Part shown: positions 9,071 to 20,500 of the stretch, in pieces
Numbering within the stretch: position 1 is the stretch's first letter
Layout: each line of letters opens with the position of its first letter
Source: Symbiodinium kawagutii
Taxonomy: Eukaryota > Sar > Dinophyceae > Suessiales > Symbiodiniaceae
Direction: 5' to 3'
Length of the DNA: 64,000 nt
Assembly: GCA_009767595.1 (NCBI GenBank)
Contig: VSDK01016761.1
Location: forward strand, 212,198 to 276,197
Notes under the pieces: generated by a model
Told to the model about the DNA's origin: nothing
Database searches by the model: none
Seen by the model: only the letters and a program-made list of their open reading frames with translations
Made by a program: the position numbers and the translations under genes

Positions 9071-10506
9071 GATATGTATATATATATATATACATACATT
9101 TATATACATATACATGTATGTAAGTAGCCATTCACCCTAATACATCCTAATATAGCAGGCCCAAAATATTTTCTGGTCAGCACACCTAGGGTTTTTGGAC
9201 GTTTAGTACCACAAACAAGGGATCACTCTGTCCGTTATACGTAGTAGATAGTCAACAATGGTTGAGACTCGTTGATCCAAATAGATTATGGTTTAGCCAT
9301 TATCCATCCAGTATTGTTTGTATGGTAGGATCGAACCATGAATATTGTTAGTTGATGATAGTCATCATAGTTTAAGATAGATTGGCGGGATAAAAAGCGT
9401 TGTCAAACATCAACCACTATCAATGAACATGAATGACCATTGACCATACCTTGATAGTCAATTGAAGTTGACAACCAACGATACTGACCACCAATCAATG
9501 ACCAATCATCCATTGATGATCAATATCCATCAATAGCCCCCTCAATAGCCCCGTCAATAGCCCCCTCACTAGCCCAATCAATAGCCTCATCAATAGCTCC
9601 ATGAACCACCCATCATAACATCAATTTTCTAGAGGTTTATTAACTGGCTGATGGTAAGCAATTTTTAACCAGGGACCGGCCCTTGGAAGTCGAGGTGGCC
9701 CGAATGATCGACAAGGATCGCGTCATCATTGTCACGCAACCATCCAAGGCAGGGGGGAAGCTACCGAAAAAAAGGTTTCGAGTCAGAAGCATTTGCAGAT
9801 TTTGCAATAAATTTTGATGGTTCTAGACTTGTGGTAATTACTAGTCATTGACTATCTGGTCTTGATAGTAATGGTTACTGACTGATGATTATTAATGGTT
9901 AGTGACGAATTGTAGCCAACCACAGGTTATGGCTGGATGGTTAAGATTTCTATGGTTATCATTTCTGTACGATCAATTATTGGCTAACTTGGATGTGGCA
10001 TAGATGTTCCCACTGCGCAGCTGTCATTGTTGCTGCTTTTCGCAGCTGTGTCGGAGATCCCAATGACCGAAGCAAGTTGGAACCCATCGTTCCTTGAGAG
10101 TGGAGAGAAGCGAACTGTCCATTTACTCCATGATGTTCACTGGAACGATGGGTTCCAATTTGCTATCATGAAGCGATGAAGCGAACTGTGAAAGCTTCAT
10201 GATATTTACAGGTTCTTTTGTTTTCAGCCTGCATGCCATTTACGATTTTCATCGATTTTCGTTTGTAAAGGGCTGCTGGAAACGCCCAACTATCATCAAT
10301 GATTGTTATTGTCAATAGTGCTAAGTAGATCCTATACTCATGGAATGTCAATGCGACCCATCCCCCTTACTATTTACCCCTTGATGATGGGACGTGGATT
10401 TCTCAACCGCTCACCAACTCGTGCTCTCCAGGACCCGCTCCAGCCAGAAGGCCGTGTGCTGGGAAAGCATCCCAACGTGCCTGTGGACAGCCTGACCCGG
10501 ATTTGA
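6052..10506 (+). CDS. MCM6: MCM6-like DNA replication helicase subunit, 3' exons (C-terminal winged-helix region)
   Basis: Six exons splice into one frame: 6052-6112, 6308-6383, 6570-6606, 7638-7673, 9695-9748 and 10432-10506 (stop TGA). The product reads [12 protein letters not shown] / [11 protein letters not shown] / GDLITW / [12 protein letters not shown] / [12 protein letters not shown] / [18 protein letters not shown] / [12 protein letters not shown]. This follows the order of the MCM6 C-terminal winged helix as I remember it ([55 protein letters not shown]). MCM6 is part of the MCM2-7 helicase; this domain binds Cdt1 in animals. Junctions need GC donors after exons 1 and 5, a GA donor after exon 3 and GT after exons 2 and 4, all with AG acceptors and matching phases. 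The AAA+ part must lie upstream, outside the window or split by the retrotransposon. Alternative exon ends exist for exons 3-5. Confidence 0.7.
7476..7572. repeat. (ATCT)n / (TACC)n microsatellite
   Basis: ATCT and TACC tetranucleotides, about 97 bp, in the intron between MCM6-like exons 3 and 4. The sequence between 6607 and 7475 holds no convincing exon; a short frame at 7073-7115 with good splice signals is out of phase with the gene. Confidence 0.9.
7971..8055. repeat. Family A inverted-repeat element (7971)
   Basis: It begins GGTGTTTCTCAAGCC and ends CTTGAGAAACTACC, with the family interior ATGGATGGTTTATT. It lies in the long MCM6-like intron. No exact target duplication is visible. Confidence 0.75.
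8441..8510. repeat. (TATATG)n microsatellite
   Basis: About ten TATATG units grading into TA repeats. It lies just downstream (minus sense) of the small minus-strand ORF. Confidence 0.95.
8536..8745 (-). CDS. Small hypothetical ORF, possible retroposed mRNA copy
   Basis: A 69-codon minus-strand ORF starts at an ATG ([15 protein letters not shown]) and continues [19 protein letters not shown]. Its frame is clean while the other frames here have stops. Upstream, 8782-8803 carries two units similar to the end of the dinoflagellate spliced leader, followed by about 40 bp of possible 5' UTR. It sits inside an intron of the plus-strand MCM6-like gene. This layout fits a spliced-leader-bearing cDNA that was reinserted. 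It could also be an internal exon, because a GT donor lies at 8563-8564. No family was recognised. Confidence 0.4.
   Translation of the reverse strand: MDLDTFRKSLDDSMFMTSSSFQKEVVYKYLDCQDLEDSHALRAVCIFMHFDLVDVPAKCKGEMGNSPKS
8782..8803 (-). other. Putative relic of dinoflagellate spliced leader
   Basis: The minus strand reads TTCGGCTCATTTCGGCTCAAAG. The second half differs from CATTTTGGCTCAAG, the 3' end of the DinoSL known from dinoflagellate mRNAs, by one substitution and one inserted A; the first half looks like a truncated tandem unit. Tandem, degraded leaders are known marks of mRNAs recycled into dinoflagellate genomes. Confidence 0.4.
9001..9118. repeat. (TA)n / TAGATATG compound microsatellite
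   Basis: Two similar TA-rich blocks, each containing TAGATATGTATATATA, suggest duplication of about 60 bp. It is intronic in the MCM6-like gene. Confidence 0.9.
9528..9602. repeat. CAATAGCCCC(CT) minisatellite
   Basis: Five or six imperfect units of TCAATAGCCCCC / TCAATAGCC, just upstream of the fifth MCM6-like exon. Confidence 0.8.
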
Positions 10507-10795
10507 GGTGCAGCCTGACCCGGGTTCGGTGCTGCTGGTAGAGAAGTCATTGGTGGCTGATGATCAGTAGTTGAATAATGCTTGAGAATAGCGGTTTATC
10601 AACTGATTAGCGGTGGGGGTTGAGAATTGTTGATTGGCGGTTTATTATTGATTCACCTCAAAAGTTATGAATGTTCGTTGAGTTCTTGAAGTTCTCGTTT
10701 ACTTTTGGCAATTCCTACAAAATCAGGAATGACCAGAGATGGCTGGCTAGGCTGGTGACGTGCAGATCTTCTGAACATCTCCGGGGGAGCAGAGT

Positions 10796-11067
10796 CTACG
10801 CGTAGTCTTCTGCATCAGGGGAGGCAGCCGATCGCAGCTGGGAAGTTTCTGTGCTGATCAGATTTCCGCACGCGCAAGGGACACTGTGAGATTCTCTAAC
10901 CATACAGCGGCCACGCAGCTGTTCAGGAAACTTCCCAAGTGCCTCAGTGTTTTTTTTGGCTACGGGCCCACCTGTAGCACTTTCGAAGGGGGCCGTGACA
11001 AGCGGCATGGCAATGAGTGGATCTAACTCCATCTCAGTTCCCAATGCTTTGGCAATAGCGTTTCTAC
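10796..11067 (-). CDS. Coding-like minus-strand segment, hypothetical
   Basis: The minus frame from about 11067 to a TAG at 10796 reads NAIAKALGTEMELDPLIAM, then APFESATGGPVAKKNTEALG and ends SPDAEDYA. The composition is protein-like. A GC donor just before the stop (GAC TAC then GCGTAG) would make it an internal exon. One plus-strand frame over the same DNA is also open, so the strand is not certain. It begins 290 bp past the stop of the MCM6-like gene, on the opposite strand. No family was recognised. Confidence 0.3.
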
Positions 11068-11613
11068 ATGGTTGATCGTGGCTGGTTACATTGGTTCACT
11101 GTTTCAAAAGTTGACCAAAGTATGTCTCGGAGCGATGCTGGGACTGGGGAGCACTGCGTGGCGCAGTGTGAGTCGTGCCCAGCTGCTATGAAAAGCTCGT
11201 GACCGGATTAGGCCAGCTGTCAGCTGGAGATCACAAAATGTCGATGCGATGATTGCCCTTGGCAGGGGGGTGGAAGGCGCTTTTCAAACAGGCCTCTGGC
11301 GAATGAAAACACATCCATTCCCCGCGCTTTTATGATTGTTATTCAGAAATGTTACTACTATGATTTTTATCAGTTAGTGTTGTTCATATCTCATCGGAGG
11401 ATAAATGGATTACCTTCTAGATCAAAAACAAGAGGAGCTCATTATTAGATTAGCCAATCTATTTATTGTTGTTTAGCTCATCTAGTTAAAACAATATCTA
11501 GAAATCATTTAGATCAAAAACATTAATCTAGGGTTAATCTAGATTTCTATCTTGTTTCCCTCGGATTTTTGGAAGGACAGCCACTGGATCGGAGTTGATT
11601 CGGTGGATCGGCT

Positions 11614-11632
11614 GGGGGGGGGGGGGGGGGGG
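11614..11632. repeat. Poly-G run (19 G)
   Basis: Nineteen consecutive G on the plus strand, which could form a G-quadruplex or mark an assembly-prone homopolymer. Confidence 0.95.
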
Positions 11633-11760
11633 CGGCAAACGCCCAAGGAGTCCAGTGGGATGCCTTCGTCCCGAGCTAAGCCCCGGGGTCCTGCCTGGCT
11701 TGGTACTTCCAGGTACCATCAACAGCTTATTTATGACATGGATCATCTACCAAGTATAAA

Positions 11761-11824
11761 TATGTATATATATATATATGCAGAATATGTCATTATAATT
11801 ATGTATATTTGTATGTATAATGTG

Positions 11825-11875
<51 letters not shown>

Positions 11876-11900
11876 ACATATATATATATACATGTAGGTA
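11761..11900. repeat. (TA)n and (ATCT)n microsatellites
   Basis: A TA block, then about 13 ATCT units, then TA again. The tyrosine/isoleucine/serine ORF across it is an artefact. Confidence 0.9.
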
Positions 11901-13769
11901 TGTATTATAAAGCATTTATACACATATATGCTTATCTTTATAGATGTACAAGATAATCTGTGAAACAAAGAGGTGATTGTAATTTATCGTAGCTGGTTTC
12001 AAGCTGCCAGGTCAACCGGTGCAAAACAGTTGTTGGAGAATTTTGGATAACAGAACAGGTGTTGAACTAATATCCTCACATGGGCACCCGCATCGTTTCA
12101 TGCCTTGGTGAACCGGAAGAGCGGCCTTGGCCTCACAAGGCCAGACTCCATGGTGGCAAGCTTGATTGCTGCCGCTGATGATAATCATCATCAGCAGCAT
12201 AAGCATGTGATATCATGTGTATATCAACAAATAATGTAGTAGTTTGACAAAGAAATCAATACATATCTAGCTAAAGCAGCAACGTATATTTGTATATTTT
12301 ATATGTGTATATATATATATATTATATTTATACATAAATAAATCAATGAATACATCAAATAAATCAATAAATACATCAATCAATAGATAAATAGATAAAT
12401 AGCTAAATACATCAATACATTTACATCAATGAGTACATCAATCAATAGATAAATAAAGTCTCCCCATGCATATGGCTCGATTGGCCCAACACATAAATCG
12501 GGCCTTCCACACATGTGTCAGGTCTGGCCCAAAGGCAGTGGCCTCAGCTCAGTTGGTCGGTCGCAGGTCTCAACGATGATCGCGTGTAGTCGAACGGTTG
12601 ATGAACCACTAAGGATGGCGAAGTAGTCGACGATTAGGCATGCAAAGGTCAGCCTAGTTGGTTAATCAGGTTGATTATGAATGATGGGCTATGATGGTTA
12701 GTGACCAGGATCATGGAGAATCACCAGTGGTTGAATCAAACTATATTTGTCCTCATAATGGTTGATTCATCATGGCGAATAATCGTGGTTATCATGATAA
12801 GTTGCACGGCTTGAAGGCGAGGAAAAACCAACTACAAATAATGTGGGTGCATCCACAAGCAGTGGTACCCCCAGCCATGAAATACTGAGTTTGTCAGTGG
12901 AGAAAGCAGCCAGCTGGATTTATGGACGAACTCCGAAGTCACAGTTTAGTTTTCTGCCATGGCTCATCTCAAACAAGCGCAACTTGCCGGGCATTTCTTT
13001 TTGAAGCGGCTGGCGGCTGGAACCAACTAGGGATCTTGTTCAGGATCCTGTACTGTGGTTGGTGCACTTGTGATCAAGCAAAGAGCTGATGTTCAGCCTT
13101 GATCACTGCGCAGATTTGGCCCAAATGTGCAGCCAATGAACTTGAAGAAAGGACTGCATGTATCACATGTTCATACAATGGTTCACGTGCACGTGACAGC
13201 ACACATGCTGTCCATACCTGACCATATCTGACCATTGTTGCTCAGATTTCAAGTAGAGCATGAAGAAACAAGACGAAACAAGCATGCTGAATGACATACG
13301 AAGATATACAATCTTCATCAACTGGCAGCCAACGAATTGCCTCAGCATCAGCCTTATTTCACTTGTTTGACAGGTAAACAGCTCGGTTTCACGGAAAGGC
13401 GAGGCTAACATCACTTGAACTATTCAGCAGAAACTTTGAGGCCTAAACTTCACTTCCAGAAACGAGTTCGCAGAAACTCATCCTCATCATTTCACCATCA
13501 TTTCACCGCGAAAACCATCACTTGGTCAAAGAAATCATCAAGGTAAACCAGCTGGTGAGAAAAACTGGCTATCGAAAACCACCTATATCCCCCATGACTC
13601 ATCAGAAACCAGTTTCACTCACCATTTCTTCGATCATAGGTAACTGGGATCGTAACTGTGGTGGTTTTCAAACCACTCCGAGTAACCACTCGTGGCATCA
13701 CTTCTCTCGTGCCGCGATCTCTGCGGGAGAAGGCGCTGGAACTTCGCTGCTGCGCTTCGCTGCGAGGCG

Positions 13770-16700
13770 ATGAAAGGTCCCAGCTTCGCGGAGGTGGCCG
13801 CGGCCAAGCTGCGTGAGGCGCATCGCTTGGTGCGGCTGCAGCGGAGCTACGACGCGGAGTGCGTGGCCAGCGATGCCAAGGTGACGGCCGTGGCGGGCGT
13901 GCGGGCGTTAGGGGCGGCCCGGTGGGGGAGGTGGTGAAGGGTGGTGGTGGAAGTGAACTTGGATGAACTTGGATGAACTTGGTGACTGGTGAGTTGGTGA
14001 GTAATTTGGTTCAGAATGGGGAGTTGATGTGAATTTTAGATGATTTTAATGGTGAGGAAATATTTGAGAGTTCATGCTGAGGAATGGTCAAGAATAGCTA
14101 ATATGTACGGATGAAGAATGGCGAGTTTATGGCGACCAACGCATGAAATCGGAATTCTTGAGCTTAGGGGCTTAGGGCATCTCTTCTTCATTGCAATTGT
14201 TGATCCCGAACATAGCTACGAGAGGTGGAGCTCTCGAGAAACGACCAGCAGTTGAAGTATGTCGCCAGCTTCTGTGATCTATTATCAAAATTAGGATGAT
14301 GATTTAACTATTAATATGTAGAATATATATATATATCTATATTGATCTATATCTACATTAAGCTTGTGTGCTTACTATTTCATGGATCTGAAATTGGATC
14401 TACATTAATAAATCACCATCAGTTCATCAATAGTTAACTGGCAATTTAGCATGAAAGATAGGGGTTGACTAAAATGGAAGTACCATCACCATTCATGTAG
14501 CCAAGCCTACCAATGAGATACAATGAGGATTACCTGTAGTGGCTGATGTGCCACAAGATTTTCTGGGTTGTCACGGTCACGCCCATGAAATTCCGGGCAG
14601 TGGTTCAAGCGGTTCAAGCACAGCTGAGGGCAGCTGGTTGTAACCCGTTCTAGCGTCTACCAGGGCACCAGCCATCATGGCGTAATGCAAGGAATGAGGT
14701 CAACCAGCCAAGTATGGGAGGCGGTTGAGGATGAAGAGCTGAGATGTTTAAGATTCTTTAGGAACATTTGTGGTCCCGCTGTGGTTGCTTCGGAAAGGGG
14801 TGTTTGGCAACAAGCAGCCATTCCAGCCCTCCCAGATGTGGAGTAAGTGTTCATTTGTGCGCTATTTTGCCCCGAGTTCCAGGGTTTGCAGGATATGATT
14901 CTCCAAGGTGCATCACTTGTGCCTTGCAATCAACATGCATGCAGTAGTTGGCAATGTCAGACACGTAGATTCGTTCTTTAATGATTGGGGCTACTGAATT
15001 GGAGACGTGTGGTGCAGCATTGCCTAGACTGTCAATTATATCTATCATCCTTATAACAAGGACGATGTCAGTACACGATTGAGAACATCTGTCAGCAAGG
15101 CGCTGTGCTCTCTGGGGGTAGCTCAGATCGATCAGCTCCAGCAGGCCCTCTTCGAAAGATCGAAGGATCAGTCGGGGATCGTCGATGCCAACTATGCTCT
15201 GCTGCAAACGGCTTTGCTCGAAGAACGGATTAACGATGCTGCCAAGATCGCAGAGCAAGGGCTGGAGTTGGCTCGAAAGTCAGGCAGGGAAATGGGTGAG
15301 TCAAATATCCTCTCAAGACAGTCACATGTTTCTCAACAACTTTACAAGATGTGACTATTCCTCGAATTTTTCATTCAAAGTGAGATGAGAAAAGTGAAAG
15401 GTGGTGAAAGGGTGAGACACAAGTGACACAACAGGTAGCAAGTTGGACGAAGTGAAGATGATCAGAGCCTCGCTATTGGTGAAATTGGCCGAAGGCAAGC
15501 CCTTGGATGCCTTAGAGATTGCTGGCAAGGCCGAGGCTTTGCTTGTGACACTGTCGAAAAACCACCGAGAGGCTGGAGAAGTTTTACTCCTGGTCGCCCA
15601 AGCACACATGTTACAAGGTACAACTGCAGGGCAGCAAGCCGCCCTCAATGCTGCGCTCCAAGCAATGGATCACTTCTCTTCAGATGGAGATGGCCGAGGC
15701 GAAGCAGATTCGTGGCGATTAGTTGGAGATGCACGCGTAGCCCTAGGGAAGTTTGAAGATGGCCTACGTGCCACTGAGGCTGCCATGGTCATCTGCAAAG
15801 ATTGTGCGGATGAGGTGGGTTACAGCTTGTGCCTCCTAAGCTTGTCAAAAGCACACCTTGCCCGTGGCCTTCCACTGAAAGCCAAGAAAGCGGCTGAGAA
15901 AGCCTTGAGCCTTTTCCGTGAGCAGGAGAGTGATTTGCTGGCGGCAGCCGCTCTGGAGATACTGGTGCAGGCATTGATTGGTCAAGAGCAGCGGAAAGAA
16001 GCGCTTCAACGCGCCAAGCAGGAATTCATGGACTTTTTGCGATCTGGTGACAAGTGGGCGGTGCCACGCATGAGAGGCGCTGAGCTTCGAACTGGGGTGT
16101 TAGGCGTTTTTCCAGGCCAAGTCATGCCTTCCAAGACACCAGCAATGAACAAAGGCCCGCATAAAGGGTGCCATCCATACTCCGCAGATGTTTCCTACTG
16201 ATCATATTCATTTTGGGGTTGGGTATCTAGCAGCATAGCAGCCCCAAGCACGGAGGCTGTTTGGTGACAGCTCTTCGCAACATGGATCGCAAGAAAGAGG
16301 CCCTGAGCGAAGCGGAGAAAGCATTGGAGGCAGCCGAGGAACTAACCAAGGGCCAGTCTTCTCCCGTGCCTCGATGAATTGTGAGATCCAAAACTGTGAT
16401 GCGTTCACGGTGATAGTATGTGAGATCATGATGTTACTGATGACGATGATCATGATACACAGCAGTAGTATATAAATCGCTGACGATCTTCAATACGTAT
16501 GGGTAGTTTCAGTATTATGGATCTCACATGGTAACAACTTTCTCTTTCAGCTCACGGGATTTTCACGCGGCCGCCAATGCTACCTTGTCAGGTGCTTTGC
16601 CATAGCAACAAGGTCGCTCATTTTTCGTGTCCTTTTTCCCCCTTCCCAACAAATCAGGCGGTTTCAGCATGTGGATCTTTGTAAACATACTGGTAGATTG

Positions 16701-17536
16701 TGGGGCTCCAATCGAGGCAAGAGAGACATGGTTAGGCTTAGTAAGCCAAGTGTTTCTGGTCAAATCCCTATTTTTTTCGATGCTCATGTGGTACACTCAT
16801 CATTTTGCTATACAGTAGAGTAGACATGTATAGATATGTGTTATTTCAGAAGGTAGCCTGTTTAAAGGCTAGTTTGTGTTGGGAATGTCCATATGAAACG
16901 GGGGCATGTAGGAAGTCATGTTGGAGTGTATGTTGGAGCTTATGTTCATGGGGCAGTGGCCATGTCTATTGAACCTATTGTTGTGATGCTGGTTTCGCAG
17001 CCCTCCTCATTTGACCGTCTTTTCCACCTTAAGCACAGCCATTGCAGGGAGTCAAAAAAGTGAACGGATTTTCCGGGCAAGCGCCAAAAACAAAGCACAA
17101 AGCCGTGGAAAGTTTCAGCCCAAGAGCAAAGAGTCAGCTCAATGCATTTTTTTTTAGGCAGTACTGGGATCATACAGGATCTTGCCAGCATTGCGCCTTT
17201 TTTGAACCACAATTATATTGGATCATAATATTCACCGCTTATCCTAGTTACTAGAGCCGCTTTGTAGCCACTGTCACGGTCAGGGCGAGCCAGACCTAAG
17301 CGCAGGCCAGTCAGTGCAAACATTGCCAACGGCACCCCGTCTTTGAACTCAAATATCCCCTGGCAAGCTTTGATCCACCTTGCCGTCCAGTGCTGAGTCG
17401 AGGTTGAACCCCAGGTGCCTTATGGGCTCAGCATGGTTCAAGATAGCCCACTCCATCCCCAACATAGCCCCAACATCGCACAACCTGATCCCAACATGGC
17501 TAGCGTGTGGCGTGCGCAGGGGGGCCTTACAATACC

Positions 17537-17594
<58 letters not shown>

Positions 17595-20500
17595 CCATCC
17601 TCATGACAGTTTGATGAATGATGATAATCGATGATGATTCTGAAGACGCTGCAGTGGTAAAGACGATCTGCCAGCCATGAGCGATGATCCTAATGTCCTC
17701 GTGATGACAGCAGCAGCTTGGGGAGGATGGCGATGATGGTGATGCGTGGGAGAGTGCGAACAAGCAAGGATGATGTTGCAATGATTTTGGTACCCGTACT
17801 ATGATAGGGCGACTGATGCCAAATAAATCGCGACAGCACCGAAACACACATGTGATGAAGCTAAATGCTATTGACATGAAGTCAAAACTTGGCAGATAAA
17901 TGAGTTATATATGATATGATTCATATGATTCCTAATTTGATGTGAAGGATCAACAATGGTGCACTAAATGATATATTATATAGTTTAGAATTTCGACATG
18001 GTACTGGTACACATCTCATATAGGTGGCAAAACGAACGGTTCTGAACGGTTCAGCGGTTGCTTCAGCCCTCACCACCGCACGGTTCTGAACGGTTCACTA
18101 GTGCNNNNNNNNNNNNNNNNNNGGTTCAGCACTGTTCATCAAATGTGGTACCTAAGCAAAAAATCTACACCGAACGGTTCTGAACGGTTCATTTGGTGCA
18201 TCCATTTGGCCACTTGAAAACCGAACGCAACCATCCCGAACAAGTATTGTAACTGGACATTCAGATGTCCTAGATGACTAGAAAATGCGGCGTGTCTTTT
18301 GCCCGATATATGAAACAATCCCTTTAACATGTAGCACGTCTGATGTCACTTGACACTTTTTTCTACCGTACCGTAGTAGAATTTTTAAACTGTCAAGTCA
18401 ACTCAAGCCAAGTAAATTACTCCGACAAATTTGAAAACTATTCGCAATCACAAACCAAATTTGCCAAGTTACCAGAAACTTGGCGGCTTCAACGTCCACT
18501 TCTCCCGCGCGGTTCCATTAAATTGCCAGGGGCCACAGTCTACTAATCACATAGCCTTCGAAAGACAAGACCCCGGGCTGTTCCTTCACTGCGAAATTTT
18601 CTCTGCAGTGCTATCCTGCTTTAGCTTGCCCAGCAAATGGATGCGGCAGGCTAGGGTCAAGCACAGCAACACGTCTACCAAATCGAGCGAGCCCCTGGAA
18701 ATTGGATGCGTTTTTTTTTTTCTCCGCAATGACCCTAAGCCGTTTGCGACTGGCCAGATCAGGGCGCTGAACCGTTCGCTACTGGTCAAAATATGCTTTG
18801 GAAGAAAGCACGGAACAGCACTGAACCGTTCTGAACCGTTCTGAACCGTTCACTAGTGTTCAGTGAAGGGTTTGGAAGGGGCAAGCAGATGTAGTACCCA
18901 ATCTTGAGTTTGATGTAACAAATAATTGAATGCTGGTCACCAACATCAAGCACATGTGAGTCCCCAACTTTGAAGTGTGCGCGAAAGTGCGCCCAGGTGT
19001 CATATGTTTCAGACTCACAATACCAAATTTTGAAAACACCTGAATAGCCAGCAAATAAAGAGCGTCCAAATCTTCCTCGCCAAAGTTTCCACGGGTCACC
19101 GCCAGTTTTTTCATAGCGCACAAGAAATTGTTCTTTGAGGTTTGGTTTGGAAGCTACAACTAGCCGCCGCCAAGCAAACCTCTCGCGGGTCAAGTCAGAA
19201 GGCTGGTGCCTTTTAATCGGTGAATTCCGGCATGTTTTTTCACAAACTTCATCATCGCATCAAAGGTCCCCTTTTCATGGATGTTTTGCTGACGTCCAAT
19301 GGTGTAGGAACGCTTCCTCGATACCAAACGGAAAGATTTGTGGCTAGATTAAATTTCAAAAAAGTAGAACTATAGGACCCAAAATTGCTGAAGTATTGTT
19401 ACCTATGCTGCAGTTGTTTGTCTAGAATGCTGGTGCGAATCAAGAGGTGCGCACGTGTTGGATTTTCTGTTTGCAACTGAAGCTATCTGAATATATGATG
19501 TGTTTAATTATAGATGCAAGTATTCGATCATATCATCGTACACCGTACACATCAGCAAACAGGAATCGAATCATATCATATCATATCATGATATATCATA
19601 TCACAAGTTGTTATTACCACTGGGCGGTAAACTAGTGACATCAACACAGTTTGTTTCGAAAACACATGTTATGTCAAATGTTCAATGTTCACTAGTAGGC
19701 TATACACCGTCGAAAACCAGTACACATGTATTTAATGTAAGCGGAAGATAAATATAAACGTATGATTCCACAACGCAGAAGCAAGAAACAACCATTTGCA
19801 AAACAAACGTTTTGACAAAAATGTTGCTTGACTTGCCAATGCCAGACCGTCAACAGCACATGTCAAAGTCAATTCAAACGCCGCAAAAATCAAAACACCA
19901 AATGTGAGAGAACCAGAACACAGTGGCCAAATTTGTTTGTTTGTTTGTTTTTTGGTTGATTGGAACCACGAATCATGCATAAGCAAATGCATGTTGACTC
20001 AGGATTTGGGTGTTGACCACCAAAAGGTAGTCACCATTGAGGAAGTGACAGCGTTCTTGTAGTCACCCCTATCGACCACCCATTACTCTCCATCGAACTT
20101 CCGAATGCAATTCTTGAACGCCCAGAAATTGCAACTTGAAGAATATTAACCAAGATCGTCATTTTCAACCTAACCCTTGAGAAAAGGCAACTGCTTTGCT
20201 GCGGAATGTTTGCTGTGACAAGCTTCAAAACTTATAAACTACGTGAAATCGAGACTGGCTAACTTCTGGCAAGCTGTTTGCGGGACATTGTAAACATGCC
20301 TCGAGAAAGGCCATAAGTAAACAGGTGCCCCATAATTCACCACGGCTATCAACGACATTGCTTGCAAAAGCCACGAAGAACGGGCGCTTCGCCACGAAAG
20401 CAAAAAACAAAAGTAACACACACACACACACACTCATGCGTTGATATTCCCAAATCTTCACAGGCTGCAATCATGCCGAATCATGCTAAAACATCAATAT

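Larger units (their letters stand above)
11068..13769. other. Repeat-rich stretch between genes, no convincing gene
   Basis: It holds a run of 19 G (11614-11632), TA and ATCT microsatellites (11761-11900), an AAATAAATCAATACATCAAT minisatellite (12335-12450), and many degenerate ATGGTTGAT / TGATGGTTAGTG words. The minus-strand frame at 13163-13414 is open but has no gene-like features. Confidence 0.5.
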
